Part shown: positions 10,701-22,330 of the stretch, one piece after another
Numbering within the stretch: the stretch's first letter is position 1
Layout: each line of letters begins with the position of its first letter
Assembly: GCF_040115645.1 (NCBI RefSeq)
Contig: NC_089548.1
Coordinates: 558,001-622,000, forward strand
Source of the DNA: Euwallacea fornicatus
Lineage: Eukaryota > Arthropoda > Insecta > Coleoptera > Curculionidae
Reading direction: 5' to 3'
Length of the DNA: 64,000 nucleotides
The notes under the pieces: generated by a model
Seen by the model: only the letters and a program-made list of their open reading frames with translations
Databases searched by the model: none
Told to the model about the DNA's origin: nothing
Made by a program: the position numbers and the translations under genes

Positions 10701-11850
10701 TGTTATTAAATTGAAATGATTGAAAAATTAGGGTTTGTGTTTCAAGACGAACCCATTGCCAGGCAACTTTATAAATAACCCGGTTTTAATAAGAGTCCTG
10801 GAAATAAGAATTTTTCCCAAAAGTTATTTGTTTATATCCTTTTGTCCATTACTGTAAATACATATATAACAAATTTCAAATGGCCTGCGTAAGAAAAAAA
10901 TTAATTAAATTTTCTTTGAAATAACTACATATCCTGAAATATACGTGGAATCTTTGAATCACGTATATATTTTTGTATAGAAAGAAATAGAAATCAATTC
11001 GAACATTTAATTTAAATAAATTTTTGATTTCCGTATTTTAAAGGTGAATTTAACTTCTAGATTATTGTAAAAAAGGCTGTAAGATCTTTATAATTAGGTG
11101 TCATGTGAGCTTTCTTCGTTACTCAAATTTGAGAGGTTATGACGCTCTTTCTTACGAGGTTGCGAGTTTAGGCGTCAAATGTATGTTAAAACATTTCCCC
11201 TGAAGAAAAATGGAACGGCATGTTTCGCAAAATTTCTCCACACACCAGAGTACAATAAATACCCAGGGTGACTCCTTTTCATTGGGCCACCCTGTATTGT
11301 AATAGATACCCAATTACTCACTCCTGAAGTCGAAAATCGATTATTTAACCGGACATACCTAAATCAAAATATTGACAGTTTTCGAAATACAGGATATCAA
11401 AATGAACCTCTTTAAAAGTTTGTTTATATTATTCCTTTTGCAATGGCTACATTTTAATGAAGTCTCGTATAGAGATTAATTGAAGTAGTTCAGCCTTTTG
11501 TTACAAAATTCTATATGTTTGTTATTAATTAAGAATACTCAAATCAATGTAAAAACATGTCGAAAACTCCTATATGCTATTCTGCATTCTATAATGGAAA
11601 TTACAGCTAATCTCTAATCTCACCTGTTCCTGTCGTCCGAGAACTCTTTATCAAAGTCCTGAATTCGCCATTGATCTTCAGTGTATCTAACCCCGTTCTG
11701 CAGATCATAGGCATTTTTCGTAGGTTCTTCAAATTCAATTTCCTTTTCATACTTCGATATGTGTATTATAGGGCAGTCTTTATTTCTTGCCGAATATCGT
11801 GCTTGGTCAGTGTGATTAATTTTCTGCAGCAAATACCAAATTCCTTGCAT
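7770..11850 (-). CDS. Lipocalin-like secreted protein, copy 2 (signal-peptide exon not found)
   Basis: Three minus-strand exons join in phase: 11850-11624, 8811-8642, 8083-7770 (stop); together 236 residues. Exon 11850 opens with the lipocalin G-x-W motif (QGIWYLLQKI) and has a Cys in KDCPIIHI. Exon 8811 gives the YQPGFWMTDQ strand. Exon 8083 gives IQVIKAVGNHLVLLFC and the FTLILTKEKYLEKR region that matches the lipocalin ILxRxxxL block, a third Cys (ENSCSSSS), then a hydrophobic tail (LLFISIISVIYF) that could be a GPI-anchor signal. Lipocalins form a calyx that carries small hydrophobic ligands. The 11850 acceptor is phase 0, so a first exon with the signal peptide should lie at higher coordinates; none was convincing. 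It is a tandem paralogue of 13860-18700: the middle exon has the same length (170 nt) and phases. Confidence 0.68.
8118..8622. repeat. MITE filling the last intron of lipocalin-like copy 2
   Basis: Imperfect inverted repeats of about 130 bp: left AGGATGTCCACTTAACAACTC, right GAGCTGTTAAGTGGACACCC. No coding capacity. The intron spans 8084-8641, so only about 34 bp (acceptor side) and 19 bp (donor side) are not MITE. Confidence 0.7.
9283..10854 (+). mobile_element. Complete Tc1-like element with IR/DR ends
   Basis: Flanked by TA (9281-9282 and 10855-10856). The outer repeat CAGTAATGGACAAAAGTATA is mirrored at the right end, and an inner copy of the core ACAAAAGTATATAGAC recurs at 9465-9480 and, inverted, at 10657-10672. 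Two binding-site repeats per end about 185 bp apart is the IR/DR layout known from Sleeping Beauty-type Tc1 elements. It lies in the large intron of lipocalin-like copy 2, opposite in orientation to that gene, and holds one open transposase. Confidence 0.92.
9557..10579 (+). CDS. Tc1-like DD34E transposase, intact, 340 aa
   Basis: The paired-like DNA-binding half (about residues 1-115) has two helix-turn-helix segments (DIAKSLNLKRKTVWAII and TKTIKRRLND) separated by a basic GRRRK linker of AT-hook type. The DDE catalytic half has D154 (CFSDESKF), D244 (FQQDNDPKHTS) and E279 (SPDLNSIENMW), with 34 residues between the last two, and the glycine-rich KHGGGSVMLWGCFSG box near 177-191. The C-terminus follows the usual Tc1 pattern, ending in ISNNGYSRKY. 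Full length, no stops or frameshifts, so possibly functional. The start ATG follows the 5' repeat by about 75 bp, as is usual. Confidence 0.93.
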   Translation: MPRGSQVPFEIRTKIIELSNNGFRQIDIAKSLNLKRKTVWAIINKFKQKGSVEVALRTGRRRKLQPRTIRLIKIISSKDPFKTPRQIKNEFTAEGVSSASTKTIKRRLNDLNLFARRPIKKPLLSKKNRKARLEFARNHLYWTFHDWKRVCFSDESKFNLHGTDGINYVRRPCGKRMDPKYMLSTVKHGGGSVMLWGCFSGFGMGPLHRIEGIMDRFIYRDILKDVLLPYMEDYMPLRSTFQQDNDPKHTSRLAKQYLLDEKIRILQWPSQSPDLNSIENMWEHLKRLVGSKHSPNKNELYTQLEETWKNIDVDYINKLLESTPRRCQAVISNNGYSRKY

Positions 11851-11925
11851 CTGGAAATTGATAGTAAAAGTATAAAGTGATGCTTTATTATTAAATTTAA
11901 TTATAGTATAAGGGTACTATATACA

Positions 11926-12426
11926 GGTTGTCCCAAGAAGATTCTAGAGGTAACACCTCGATTGAAGCGTGGAAAATTACAATTATGGGAAATCTGAAAA
12001 AGTAAATAAAAATATTGTTACTTTTTGATTTTTATTATTAATTATATGCTTGCGAATTTGCACTTTCTAATATACAAAAAGTGATAAAAACATAATACTG
12101 TTCTTGAAGTAAGAAAACGTCTGAAACAAATAAAAGATGTGAATGCTCATACCGTCTTTACGTAAAAAAACAGCGTTGAAATTTGAAAAAAGATAATACA
12201 AGGAAAACCTTTGATACAATTACTTGTTTTTGAAATACTATTGATTGAAAATTAAGACCAATTTTGCATTTGTCTAAACTCTCCCAAGCGAAAAACAATT
12301 CAGCAACACTGTTTACGGCATATTAAAAGCTTAAAAAATAGGAGCTTTTTCCTCTGTTAAATTTGCATCTTTCACCGAATTGGAAGATAACAGTAATGAC
12401 CGCACTTAAAAGAGATACCCTGTATA
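11926..12426. repeat. Possible short mariner-type element
   Basis: TATACAGGTTGTCCC at the left and GGGTATCTC reversed (GAGATACCCTGTATA) at the right are mariner-like ends about 500 bp apart, but the adjoining sequences do not pair well, so the ends may belong to two different fragments. No coding sequence. Confidence 0.3.
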
Positions 12427-13022
12427 TGAAAACCTTTTCAATTTTCTATCTTTTAAATAAAATACATTTTTCATCTTAATTCTAATGAATGGCATTGCGT
12501 TTTACATGTAAATGACTGTGTATTTACAAATTTTTTACTATAAGGATATAATGCGCTAAACGTAACGGATAAATACCTATCTATATCTGGAAAACAAATT
12601 GAACATGTTAATACAATGACAGGATAACAGGCATACTACTGCATTTAGTTCCCAGTTGCAATATGGAAATACATAATAGTTTTTTATATAGGGAATTTGA
12701 GATTTCACTTGTACTCAAGGTTGCAATCTTTATAATCCTTCCCTGATAAGAAAGGGATAGAGTCATTTTTACGGCTTTATGAAACTTCTTTTGACTCAAT
12801 CGATTCAGTAGCATAAAATTAATAGTTTATTAGCATTTAACAAGATTAATAGCTTTATTTCTAGAAAAAACGTTAAAAATGTACTACACGTAAATTAGGT
12901 AACTATCAATGTACATACATTAATAATAATACGTACATTTTGTTGTAGTGGATTACTGGAAAATCAAATCGGAATGATCACATTCAATTCTTGAACACAA
13001 GGAGTTATAGTAAAATTATATA
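12427..13022. other. Non-coding stretch between the lipocalin-like genes
   Basis: No gene recognised. The first exon of lipocalin-like copy 2 could lie here or within 11851-13859, but no ATG with a convincing hydrophobic leader and phase-0 donor was seen on the minus strand. Confidence 0.3.
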
Positions 13023-13746
13023 CAGGGTGTCCCACAAGTGTTTCATTATATTTCAGTGGGTAATAGTACATTGAAAAATAATATGACTCCCTATATAAAC
13101 CATATTCCAATAATGCTTCATTAAGCAGATACAGGGTGTTAAACTTGACTTAAAAAATCTAACTTTTATTGATATATTCAAAACCGTTTGAGATATGTAA
13201 GTGAAATTTGGCATGTTTTGAGAGTTAATGTAGACGCATTTATTTATGCAAAAGGGCTATTTTTCGTTTCACCAGTGACGTGCGTACGGACACCTCTCAG
13301 CACATTTTTAAAGAAAAACATGGTGCGCCACTGCTTTTTATCAAAATAAAAATTATTTTTTGAAGTTTAATTTCATTTAGAAGAAAAATGCTCACTTGAC
13401 TCTTTTTCGTCCGACGTATCGTTTGCCAGTAAAAAATTGAATACCGTCTATATGCACGATATTCTCTAAATGGTTTTAATAATATTAAGTTTGTTTTAAA
13501 TATTATTTATTTGCTATAACATTATAGAAATTGTTCAAATTGGTGGCCATTTTGTTCAATACATAATTGAGCTCGCCTGTTCATTGATACTCTGATACGT
13601 TGAAATATTCCAGGTGTGTTTTAAGTTTAACACCCTGTATCTTCTTAATGAAGCATTATTGGAATATGGTTTATATAGGGAGTCATATTATTTTTCAATG
13701 TACTATTACCCACTGAAATATAATGAAACACTTGTGGGACACCCTG
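13023..13746 (-). mobile_element. 724-bp mariner-derived MITE, copy A
   Basis: Flanked by TA; ends CAGGGTGTCCCACAAGTG and its reverse complement, with about 125 bp of inverted repeat per end that includes a second ACAGGGTGTTAAAC motif. Nearly identical to 28624-29347 in the opposite orientation, with the same length. On the minus strand 13614-13522 encodes the last 30 codons of a mariner transposase (NRRAQLCIEQNGHQFEQFL, then stop), which shows that it is a deletion derivative. Confidence 0.9.
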
Positions 13747-13859
13747 TATATTATATATAATTGCCACTATATGAAATCAATTTGATAATAATTAGTTACC
13801 TTAAACATTTCGGTTTCAATAAGAAAAGCCCACACCTATTTGCTCATATAAAACTATCC

Positions 13860-16800
13860 TCAAGAGGCAGAGTACAGAAACATAAAAATTAAACTAAGGA
13901 AATGAAAGTTAGCTTCGCTAAAACTAGCACTATTGCAAGTTTTTTCAATAAAATTTGTTCTTTGACCTTGTTGTATGAGCTGCAAATGAACTCTGTTAAT
14001 GTCCCAATTATCTAAATAGTTTTCCCTTGATAGTATCATTGTGTATAGTTCTTTTATTTCTCTGGATGATTTGCAGGTAGTTAGGACTAAATGATTGCCC
14101 ACAGCCTTTATGACCTGTATGATACCGGCAAAGTGTCTGGTGTTTTCCTGAGTTCCTGTAAGAAGATTTGTGTGCTTTAAACTGTTCGCTTAACTACAAC
14201 GAATTTAATGATTATGAATTCATGGTAAAGCTCGTAGAACATGTTCAAATATGCGGACCATATTTTAAACTTTTAAAAGCTAAACTAACTTGAATAAGCC
14301 GAATTTTTTTAGGAATGTCCATACAGATGAGGATTCCTTACCTTCTTCTGGTCCAGATATGATCCAAAATCCGGAATCACTGCTGTTATATTTTAAACGT
14401 TGATCAAAAGTACTACTTCCGTCGCTCATGTGAATTTTTAAACGTTTCATCCCGAATAGGTTGTATTCAGACTGCATGCCTTTGCGTCTCTTATAATCGT
14501 AAGTGGTACGTCTGAAATTCATGAAATGATGCTTATGGAAGAGATATCGTAGTGAAGATGTGTAATGCGTGGTCTACGGAGATAACTTTAATTTTCAGTA
14601 GTTGAGTTTTTACTGTGGTAGAATAGATGAGTTTGCTTTTGGTGCTACAAATTAAGGTGATATTCCTTAATGTAAAAAATCTTCCATAGTACGAGCTCTA
14701 ACAACTATACAGCGCTTGTAAAAATGATTGCAACAGGTTTATAACTATCATAAACCTGATATTTTTTTAAAATGCTTGAACAGGTATAATTTTATAAATA
14801 AAAGATTTAATCTAGTTTTTTCGATGCTCAAATTTTTCATCCTCACCCAGCTACTCATACTAATTTTTTATTTTTAAAGAGAAAGGTACCCCATTGTATT
14901 GTATCAAACGAACAGTAGGTCAATGCGAGATAAATGGTATACTCACAACTCTGGATCTACAGTTTCCTTAAAAAATAAAATTATTAGATACAATATAAAG
15001 TAACTCTCTATTACATCAAACAAAATTGAAATTCTTACAATAAATGTTCGAATTGGCTACCAGTAACAATATAGCAATAGCTCAGTCGTTTCTTGAACTC
15101 TTTTATAGAATTATCCAGTGTTGCTTCTGTTATTGATTTTAAATCTCTAATTCTATTTGAATTCTAAGACGTAAATTAACAAATTTTTGTAAACGATAAC
15201 TTTTAAGGAATCACACGCATTTAGTTTCTTACCGACCCATTTTTACGAAATTTTTGTACGAACTACAAGACCCATTTGCGATTAACGTAACGTGAATGGT
15301 TTTGATGTAATTCATAAAAAATTGTATCGTTTTATTAGCACTTTAATTGTTCCCAAGTAAAAGTGAAATGATTTGCACCTTTTCAGCAATTGAGTATACC
15401 ATACTTATTACATTAGTTTCAATCCTATTATGTACACTTAAAATGGATAACAAAAGAAAATAGTGTTCCTCGTCTTTTGTCGATATTTTTAATACTAAAA
15501 CGTACCCAAGTTACATTTCCGGATCAATGATAAAAAAAGCATGACTCTTCTTTTGCTAGTACTTAGAAAAAAAGCCTTTTTAGCGTAATAACAATAAGAT
15601 AAAGAAAATATCATACAATTTACCGTAATAAAGTGAAACAAGTAAAATAAGTAAACGTATTTAACTGAATTTACGAATGTTTCAAAATGAGATGTTACAC
15701 GACCTCTTCCGATTAAGATTTTGAGAATGAACCCTCTCCCGCTTAAGGGGGTTGCAGATAAAGAAGTCGGAATTAATCTAAAATGTTTCTTCAAAAATAA
15801 GTTTTACGTCTCCAAGCGCTTTTTGATAAATTTTCTTAGCAGTTCTGAACTGCGAGTGTTTAGTTTTCAAACGATTACCCTGTATAGTTGTCAAGCATAA
15901 TATGCAATATTTCTAAAGTTTTATCACTTTTGATGTTCAACAATAATTTCGTCAAATTAGTTTTTACTAATTGCTTATATACAGGGTGAGTCGGGAGGAT
16001 CGTGCCAAACTTCAGGAGCGTCTTGTACATGAAAAATAAATGTAAAAAAACTCAAATGTTGTTATCCGATTTTCGTTTGTTTACAAGTTATAGCGTAAAT
16101 AAAATTAAAACAAAATGTAAAAAATTTATAAATTTCATAAGAAATTCCATAAATTAACGTTTGGATATCATAGTAAATGTTCAAAAATATTGCCATTAAC
16201 TTCTAAACATTTTCGGCTTCGTCTATGAAGAGCATTCGTTGCGCTCCTGATTGTTTCATGTCTTTCTTTAATAGCAGCTGCAGCATTTCTAATGCGTTGG
16301 ATTAGTGCATCTTGAGTGTCCACTTTTACTCTGTACATTTCAGTTTTAAACCAACCCCACAAACAATAGTCTAGTGGTGTGAGGTCTGGAGACCTTGGAG
16401 GCCAACTAATAGGGCCACCACGACCAATCCAACGTGCAGGAAAGATACGTTTATGATAAATAGAATCCTAGTTAAAAAAATTATTTACGCTATAACTTGT
16501 AAACAAACGAAAATCGGATAACAACATTTGAGTTTTTTTACATTTATTTTTCATGTACAACACTCCTGAAGTTTGGCACGATCCTCCTGACTCACCCTGT
16601 ATATACAGTGTGACCCACATAAGAGCGGGACACCCCTGTAAAATTTTTATTTGTGGTCCGTTTTTGATTATTTTTTTTATATTTTGTAAAGCATCAAAAA
16701 CTCAAGTTTGTGAGAAGTTTTTGTTGTGCTCACTTAAAATCCAAGACCCACTTTGCTTCTTTTTCATGCCGAAAATTCAAGAAAAGACATTAAGGATTTT

Positions 16801-18700
16801 TAAATTTTAAATTTAACTATAATAATATCTTTAGAATATTTCAAAATGATTGTATCTCAAATTTCGTTGAAAAATATTAATTAATAGAAAAGTTATTGAA
16901 CAATTAAATTTGATCCACTTTAGAGCAGGAGACCCCTGTAAAATATTCAATCATTTAATGTGGAAAAAATTATAACAAAAAGATATTTACTTGATTTTAA
17001 AAAGCGTTTGCTTCGATTAAGCCACCGTTCAACTGGATACATTTCTCGTATCTTCTTCTAGTATTCCACATTACTTTCCTAAGAAATAGGGGAGTTATCT
17101 CTTCACAGGCGCGTCTCACCCTCATGCACAGTTCTTCTCTATTTCTGGGGCGGTTTTTATATACTTTTTGCCCAAGAGTACCCCACAGAAAAATATCTAA
17201 TGGGGTCAGATCGGACGATCTGGGTGGCCATTGTATTAATGGACTATTCCGTCCGATCCATTGGTTAGGAAAGTTTGTATTTAACCATTCCCGAACAATT
17301 CTCGCGTTATGAATAGGACTTCCATCAAGTTGAAAATACATGTTATGTGCGTATAATAGTGGAAGATCATCAATCGCATCGGTTAATTCATTTTTTAATA
17401 GTTCTAAAAAACTTGCAGAATTCATATTGCCTTTAAGAAAAAATGAACCGATAATTTTTGATTTCTATTTCCCGGACGTTTGGTGTTTAGTAAATATCTG
17501 TCAACGGCTCCAGTTTCATTAAATGTACGATTTATTCAATTCACTGTACTTTTAGTAATAGGACGTTGATTAGGATATTTTACGTTCAATATTCTAGTTA
17601 CTTCCCGCACACTTCGGTCATTATCACCAGAAAGACGCACTATTTCAATTTTTTCCCTTAAAGTTAATTAATTATTCATATTTGAACTATTTCTTCAATC
17701 AAAAAAAGGAGGGATTTCTCAGCCAAGTTGACCAAAAATCTTTATTAATAAAGATGTGGATGATTTAGTAAATTTAAAATTTTATTGTTCAATAACTTTT
17801 TTATTAATCAATATTTTTCAACGAAATTTGAGATACAACCATTTTGAAATATTTTAAAGATATTATTATAGTTAAATTTAAAATTAAAAAATCCCTAATA
17901 TCTTTTCTTGAATCTTCGGCATAAAAAAGAAGCAAAGTGGGTCTTGGATTTTAAGTGAGCACAACAAAAACTTCTCACAAACTAGAGTTTTTGATGCTTT
18001 ACAAAATATAAAAAAAATAATCAAAAACGGACCACAAATAAAAATTTTACAGGGGTGTCCCGCTCTTATGTGGGTCACACTGTATATATAAAATTTTTAA
18101 AAATATAAGTCATTCAGGCATATTAACAATTATTTACTTTAAATCTTTGATAAATATCAAGATTATGATGCGTCCCAACTTACTTTAATTGTTAGAGCTA
18201 GCATTCCCTACGCCCTGTCTGGTGTGGGAGTGCATGTGCTAAAAACAACTATTTCAAGCTCTTATTGTCTGGTTCAAAACTTAGAAACATTTTAACTTTG
18301 AAATTGAATAGTCGGTAACCATTTCATAAGTTAAAGAATATTAAAGTAGGTACGATCCTTTCCAATAACGTGACATAACTTACTGATCATATTCCTCCGT
18401 TTGTTTAATGAAATCTTGTTCACTACTGAAAGTGGCTTTTGGATCTGTTGGATTTCTGCTGGGCTGGTGATTACTTCCGTACTGTCCATATTGGTCTGGT
18501 TGTCGATACTGACCGTATTGTATGTTATGAGGATATGCAGATCCATATAAGGTAGTACCAAGCCCATATAAAGGGTTGAGTGTGGAATAAATATCACGGT
18601 CCTCAGCAATATGGATGATCGGACATGTCGTTAAATTCAAGTGCAAATGTCTCTCTTCGGTGTGAATTATCTTTTCTATTAGGTACCATATACCTTCCAA
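13860..18700 (-). CDS. Lipocalin-like secreted protein, copy 1 (signal-peptide exon not found)
   Basis: Exons 18700-18384, 14511-14342 and 14155-13860 (stop) join in phase to give 260 residues. The first listed exon begins LEGIWYLIEKI (lipocalin G-x-W) and TTCPIIHI, then carries a Tyr/Gln/Gly-rich insertion (YGQYRQPDQYGQYG) absent from copy 2. The middle exon ends in SDSGFWIISGPEEG. The last exon has IIQVIKAVGNHLVLTTC, the YTMILSRENYL block typical of lipocalins, an EKTC cysteine and a hydrophobic C-terminus (FHFLSLIFMFLYS) that may signal a GPI anchor. Three cysteines align with those of copy 2. The acceptor at 18701 is phase 0, so a leader exon is missing; I found none between 18701 and 20700. 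The first listed intron holds two mariner derivatives. ApoD/Lazarillo-type lipocalins are the nearest family by motif; the ligand is unknown. Confidence 0.7.
14600..15980. other. Intron sequence of lipocalin-like copy 1, no features seen
   Basis: AT-rich intronic DNA without recognisable coding sequence or element ends. Confidence 0.4.
15982..16599 (-). mobile_element. Internally deleted mariner
   Basis: Flanked by TA; ends CAGGGTGAGTCGGGAGGATC and its near reverse complement, with inverted repeats of about 120 bp. Only the C-terminal part of a transposase remains, on the minus strand. Confidence 0.85.
16168..16450 (-). pseudogene. Mariner transposase C-terminal fragment
   Basis: Minus-strand reading is open from about 16450 (PARWIGRGGPISWPPRSPDL) through TPLDYCLWGWFK to the ending CLEVNGNIFEHLL and a stop. 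This covers the third catalytic Asp and the tail of a rosa-type transposase; the first two Asp residues and the DNA-binding half have been deleted. Confidence 0.85.
16606..18082 (-). mobile_element. Decayed mariner abutting the previous element
   Basis: Ends CAGTGTGACCCACATAAGAG and its reverse complement, with inverted repeats of more than 200 bp; TA at 16604-16605 and 18083-18084. Only six bases separate it from the element ending at 16599, so both insertions used TA sites in one TATATA run. Confidence 0.88.
16997..17690 (-). pseudogene. Mariner transposase with internal deletion and stops
   Basis: The N-terminal part (17690 downward) reads LREKIEIVRLSGDNDRSVRE with two in-frame stops, a helix-turn-helix of the DUF4817 type. 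It is followed by an open C-terminal part, 17425-16997, with MYFQLDGSPIHNARIV (second Asp), WPPRSSDLTPLDIFLWG (third Asp) and CIQLNGGLIEANAF at the end. The stretch that should carry the first catalytic Asp is missing. Non-functional. Confidence 0.85.
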
Positions 18701-20733
18701 CTAAAAAGGAAATAAATAAGAATTTATAAGAGGGAACATTAGTGAATCAACTTACTGTTTATTTAAAGTGTGAAATATAAATAATTTATATTTTTATTTG
18801 TAGTGAAAATAATTGATGGCAAATGCATAGCTTTGAGCCTGCTCGTTCACACAAGTATATAACAAAGTTCTCACGGTAAATGAACAAAAATGATTTCAAA
18901 GGTCGATAATAATTAGTGATTTTCATTACACTAAAAAGCCGACAAATAATAAACTAGAATAGAGGAAATTTTTAGAATGGAAATGAAACAAAACGAATAG
19001 GTGAATGTACCTTTATGTGGAGATAATCATGTTAAACCTCTTCCTGTATAAATGTCTTATATTTAGTATAAAAAATGTAAACTTTCGAGGTTCCTTTTTG
19101 GTATACGAACCACTAATAACAATTCGACTCTCAGATCGTCGATCGGTTCGCAAATAACGATCCAAGCTGTGTTACCTTCTATCCAAATTTTTAAAACATT
19201 ATGTTAAAAACTGTGTAAAAAATTATAATATTTATATGTAATATTTTATAGTTAGAATGAATTTGGTAGCTGTATTCCTGAAAGGTTAATTTAAATGAAA
19301 CCTTTAAACCAAAAACTTTTAATACCTGATTAGTTGTTTATCGGAATGATACTTTTCAAAAAAATGCAAATTTTCAAATTAACTTGTTTCACCTGTTTTT
19401 CACAGATTATAATACCTGTAGAATAAAGTAGGTAACATGTATGTTTACCGTGTTACTGACAATAATTGAATGTTGACCACCGAATACAAATTTATGTTAA
19501 CTAACAATTTAGCTAACTTGGAATAAAGCATTTTATATAACGAGGTATATTATTTTATATATTTAGCGCATAGATAACTCGAATATCGAATATTTAGCAA
19601 GTCATGAAAAAAGACACTTTCGGTTGATAATTGAACGGTTTATCCCATGATGGTACCTATTTCACCTTTTTCTGTGCATATTTGTTTTTCAGATATTATT
19701 TGGAATTAGTAAAATTAGGACCAGTGTTTATTTGGGCAACACACTTTAAAATACGTTTTTCTATCCATCTCTAGCAGTTTATGAGGCCTGGGGTCACCTT
19801 AACAACCAAATTTAATATTTTACAAAACGCTTAACCATGAAAATTTCAGTAATTTTTTTTTAATGAATTTCTCAAATTGGGGAAAAAGTGATTGAGTGGA
19901 TAAATAAGATCAATTTTCCATGAATCAGCGAAAAAGGTTTCTATTTTTTCACTTGTTTATGATAAAATAGAAAATAATTGACACTTCATTCGACAAGTGA
20001 TTTTAAACATTTAGTAGAGTACCATGGGAAAAAATCCGAACGGGTTTGTTGTTGTGCTACCACCCATACGGATCGAAAACTAACTATCACTAAATTACCT
20101 GAGGAATATCTATCATTGTTTGTCGAGTCATTTCTTTACAAAAATAATTGGAACTATCATAAGCGCCCCCAAAGCACTCACCCTCACAAAGGGCAACCAG
20201 AAAAATGCACAAAAAAGCACGCATAATGTTAAATATAACAAAATAAACAATGAAATATATTTTGCACTAACTCTCAGGAAAGCCCACACTTCTTACTATC
20301 CCGTTCAAAACAGTAGTGATTAATGCTGCTGGGTTCAGAAGACAGTATGGAATTATTAAGATTATTGAAAAATTAAGTGGTAAAAGCTCGTTCCCATTTG
20401 TTTTGTGGGTTGGAGCTCTTACGTGTCCTGTTAGCTTAATCCAAGTTAATTTATTTAATTAAATATGGTCGTTAGCAGTAATCTTAAAGTTGTACATGTC
20501 ATTTACGGCTATTTTCATCAATGGATGTAGCCTGGTAGGAAATGTTGGAATATTGAAATCATTGTATAGATACAGACTATTTGAATAATTATCTACAAAC
20601 TTTAATGTACCGGGTTAAATATTAAAGAAATACACCAGCTGTATGTCAGATAACTATTACCAGCATTCTAAAAAGTGGCTTAAAGGAAAAATATTGTTTT
20701 ATATGGAAGAACCGAGAGAAATTAAATAAAATA
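18701..20733. other. Non-coding stretch upstream of lipocalin-like copy 1
   Basis: About 2 kb of AT-rich DNA. It should hold the promoter and leader exon of the minus-strand lipocalin-like gene, but neither could be identified. No element ends seen. Confidence 0.4.
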
Positions 20734-21939
20734 TACAGGGTATCAAAAGAAAAACAAGCGAAGCTACAGCTCATTTATTTATAAACGGATTTTGTCGACC
20801 TAAAAATTAAATAAAATTATATTTTTCGGACCCCTAAATGACGTGAAAATTGATTTTTTTAAATTCAACTGCTTCTGCTTCAAATGTCAATTTCAGACTT
20901 CCAAATAAAACTTTACATTTTTTTAAAGAAAATATTTTTCTAAATTTAATAATGTATAACAAGTTAGTGTTAAAACAATTTTTAACTAAAAAAATATTTA
21001 AGATTTGAACAATATGAGTTATGTAACTATCTGTATCATTATGGGGACACCTGCGTTATTTTGTGGTCATCTGCATTTCATTCTATCTCATCTTATTATT
21101 ATCTTTTATTATCTTGTACGATTATTATATCATCTTGTACGAAGACACCTGGAACCATGAAAAAGTTACTCCTATATGATACCTAGAGGGAAGAGACAAG
21201 CTAGAGCTGACTTTAACTCTTAGAGTCATATCATTCTTTCTCATGATTTTGTAAGCATTTATGCTACAAGTGCTACTATGGTAAATCAAGTACATTAAAA
21301 ATAGTTATTAGTATTGTTATTAGCGACAATTGATAAGTGCCAATTTTAGTTCAAATTATTTAAAAATAAACAGTAATTTGGCACATATGATTAAGGCTTA
21401 TTTCCAAAGCAATACGAACTCCGGTGGAGTAGTACGATTTTGTTTTATCTGTTTTCCTAATACAGAAGTACCTAATGGTAATAAATTTAAACGTTTAAGG
21501 AACAACTTACGACGCTAGATAGATACAACGAATGGATATTTTAAAAAGACGAAAAAATAATAGCAAAACTTTGATAAAAATATAGAACTCAAATGTATTG
21601 TTTAGTTTTGAAGAGAATCGAAACACATCAGAAAAAGAAATTAATAAGGCATTAAATCCGTTCAAAAATAAAGTTCAAAGAGTTTTTAAGAAACTCAAAT
21701 ACCATACTTCCATTTTTAAAAAACTGCAACTTTGAAAGTCAATGATTCCAATCGAGGAATTCTATTCTGTAATCATTTCCTTGACAATCTGTAAGCTGCT
21801 TCACTTTTGCAAGCAAAACTTATTTGGTCTCACAAACGCACATTCAACAATAATCGAATTTTCAATAGAAATATTCATCGACATTGAAGCTAAGAAAATT
21901 TCTGATTTCTAATAGAAAAGAATTGTCACGAAAGATTTA

Positions 21940-22330
21940 GCTCCAATGTTTGTTGTGTATTTTTTTTCGGATGGTCACATTGATGATTTCCTGGACAATT
22001 TACGTCTTGCGCAATTAAACGGAATTTATTTTCAACAATATGATGCGACACCTTATAATGCCAGGATAAATATTGAATGGTTAAATATTTGATTTCAGGA
22101 AAATGAATAAGACCAACAGTCCAGCCCGTTGACCAGCTCGTTGACCGGGCCTTTCTCCGCTAGATTTTTGAGCAATGGGACTACTTTCAAAATAAAAGTC
22201 ACCCAGCCAGAAAATGTTGATATTTTAAAACAAAAAATTATAAATTCCTTCCAGGAAATTACATCAAATGCTATCACAAATGCTACGCATGGTGTAAGCG
22301 GAAGATGCCAGTTATGTGTATAATATGATG
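21940..22330 (+). pseudogene. Degenerate mariner transposase
   Basis: Fragments in more than one frame: ALAQLNGIYFQQYDATPYNAR-like sequence around 22015-22070 (the second-Asp region, with the motif eroded) and VTQPENVDILKQKIINSF near 22205-22250 followed by GRCQLCV, which is the usual C-terminal part. The SPDLTPLD block is missing or unreadable. It probably belongs to the foldback element around it. Confidence 0.6.

Noticed and set aside
11260..11297. CAGGGTGACTCC...GGGCCACCCTG as a very short complete element
   Set aside because: The two motifs are only 38 bp apart and do not share inner sequence; more likely the eroded end of a repeat also seen near 27190.
12125..12175. Minus-strand ATG with a hydrophobic stretch as the leader exon of lipocalin-like copy 2
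   Set aside because: No phase-0 donor in reach, and the leader lacks a normal signal-peptide layout.
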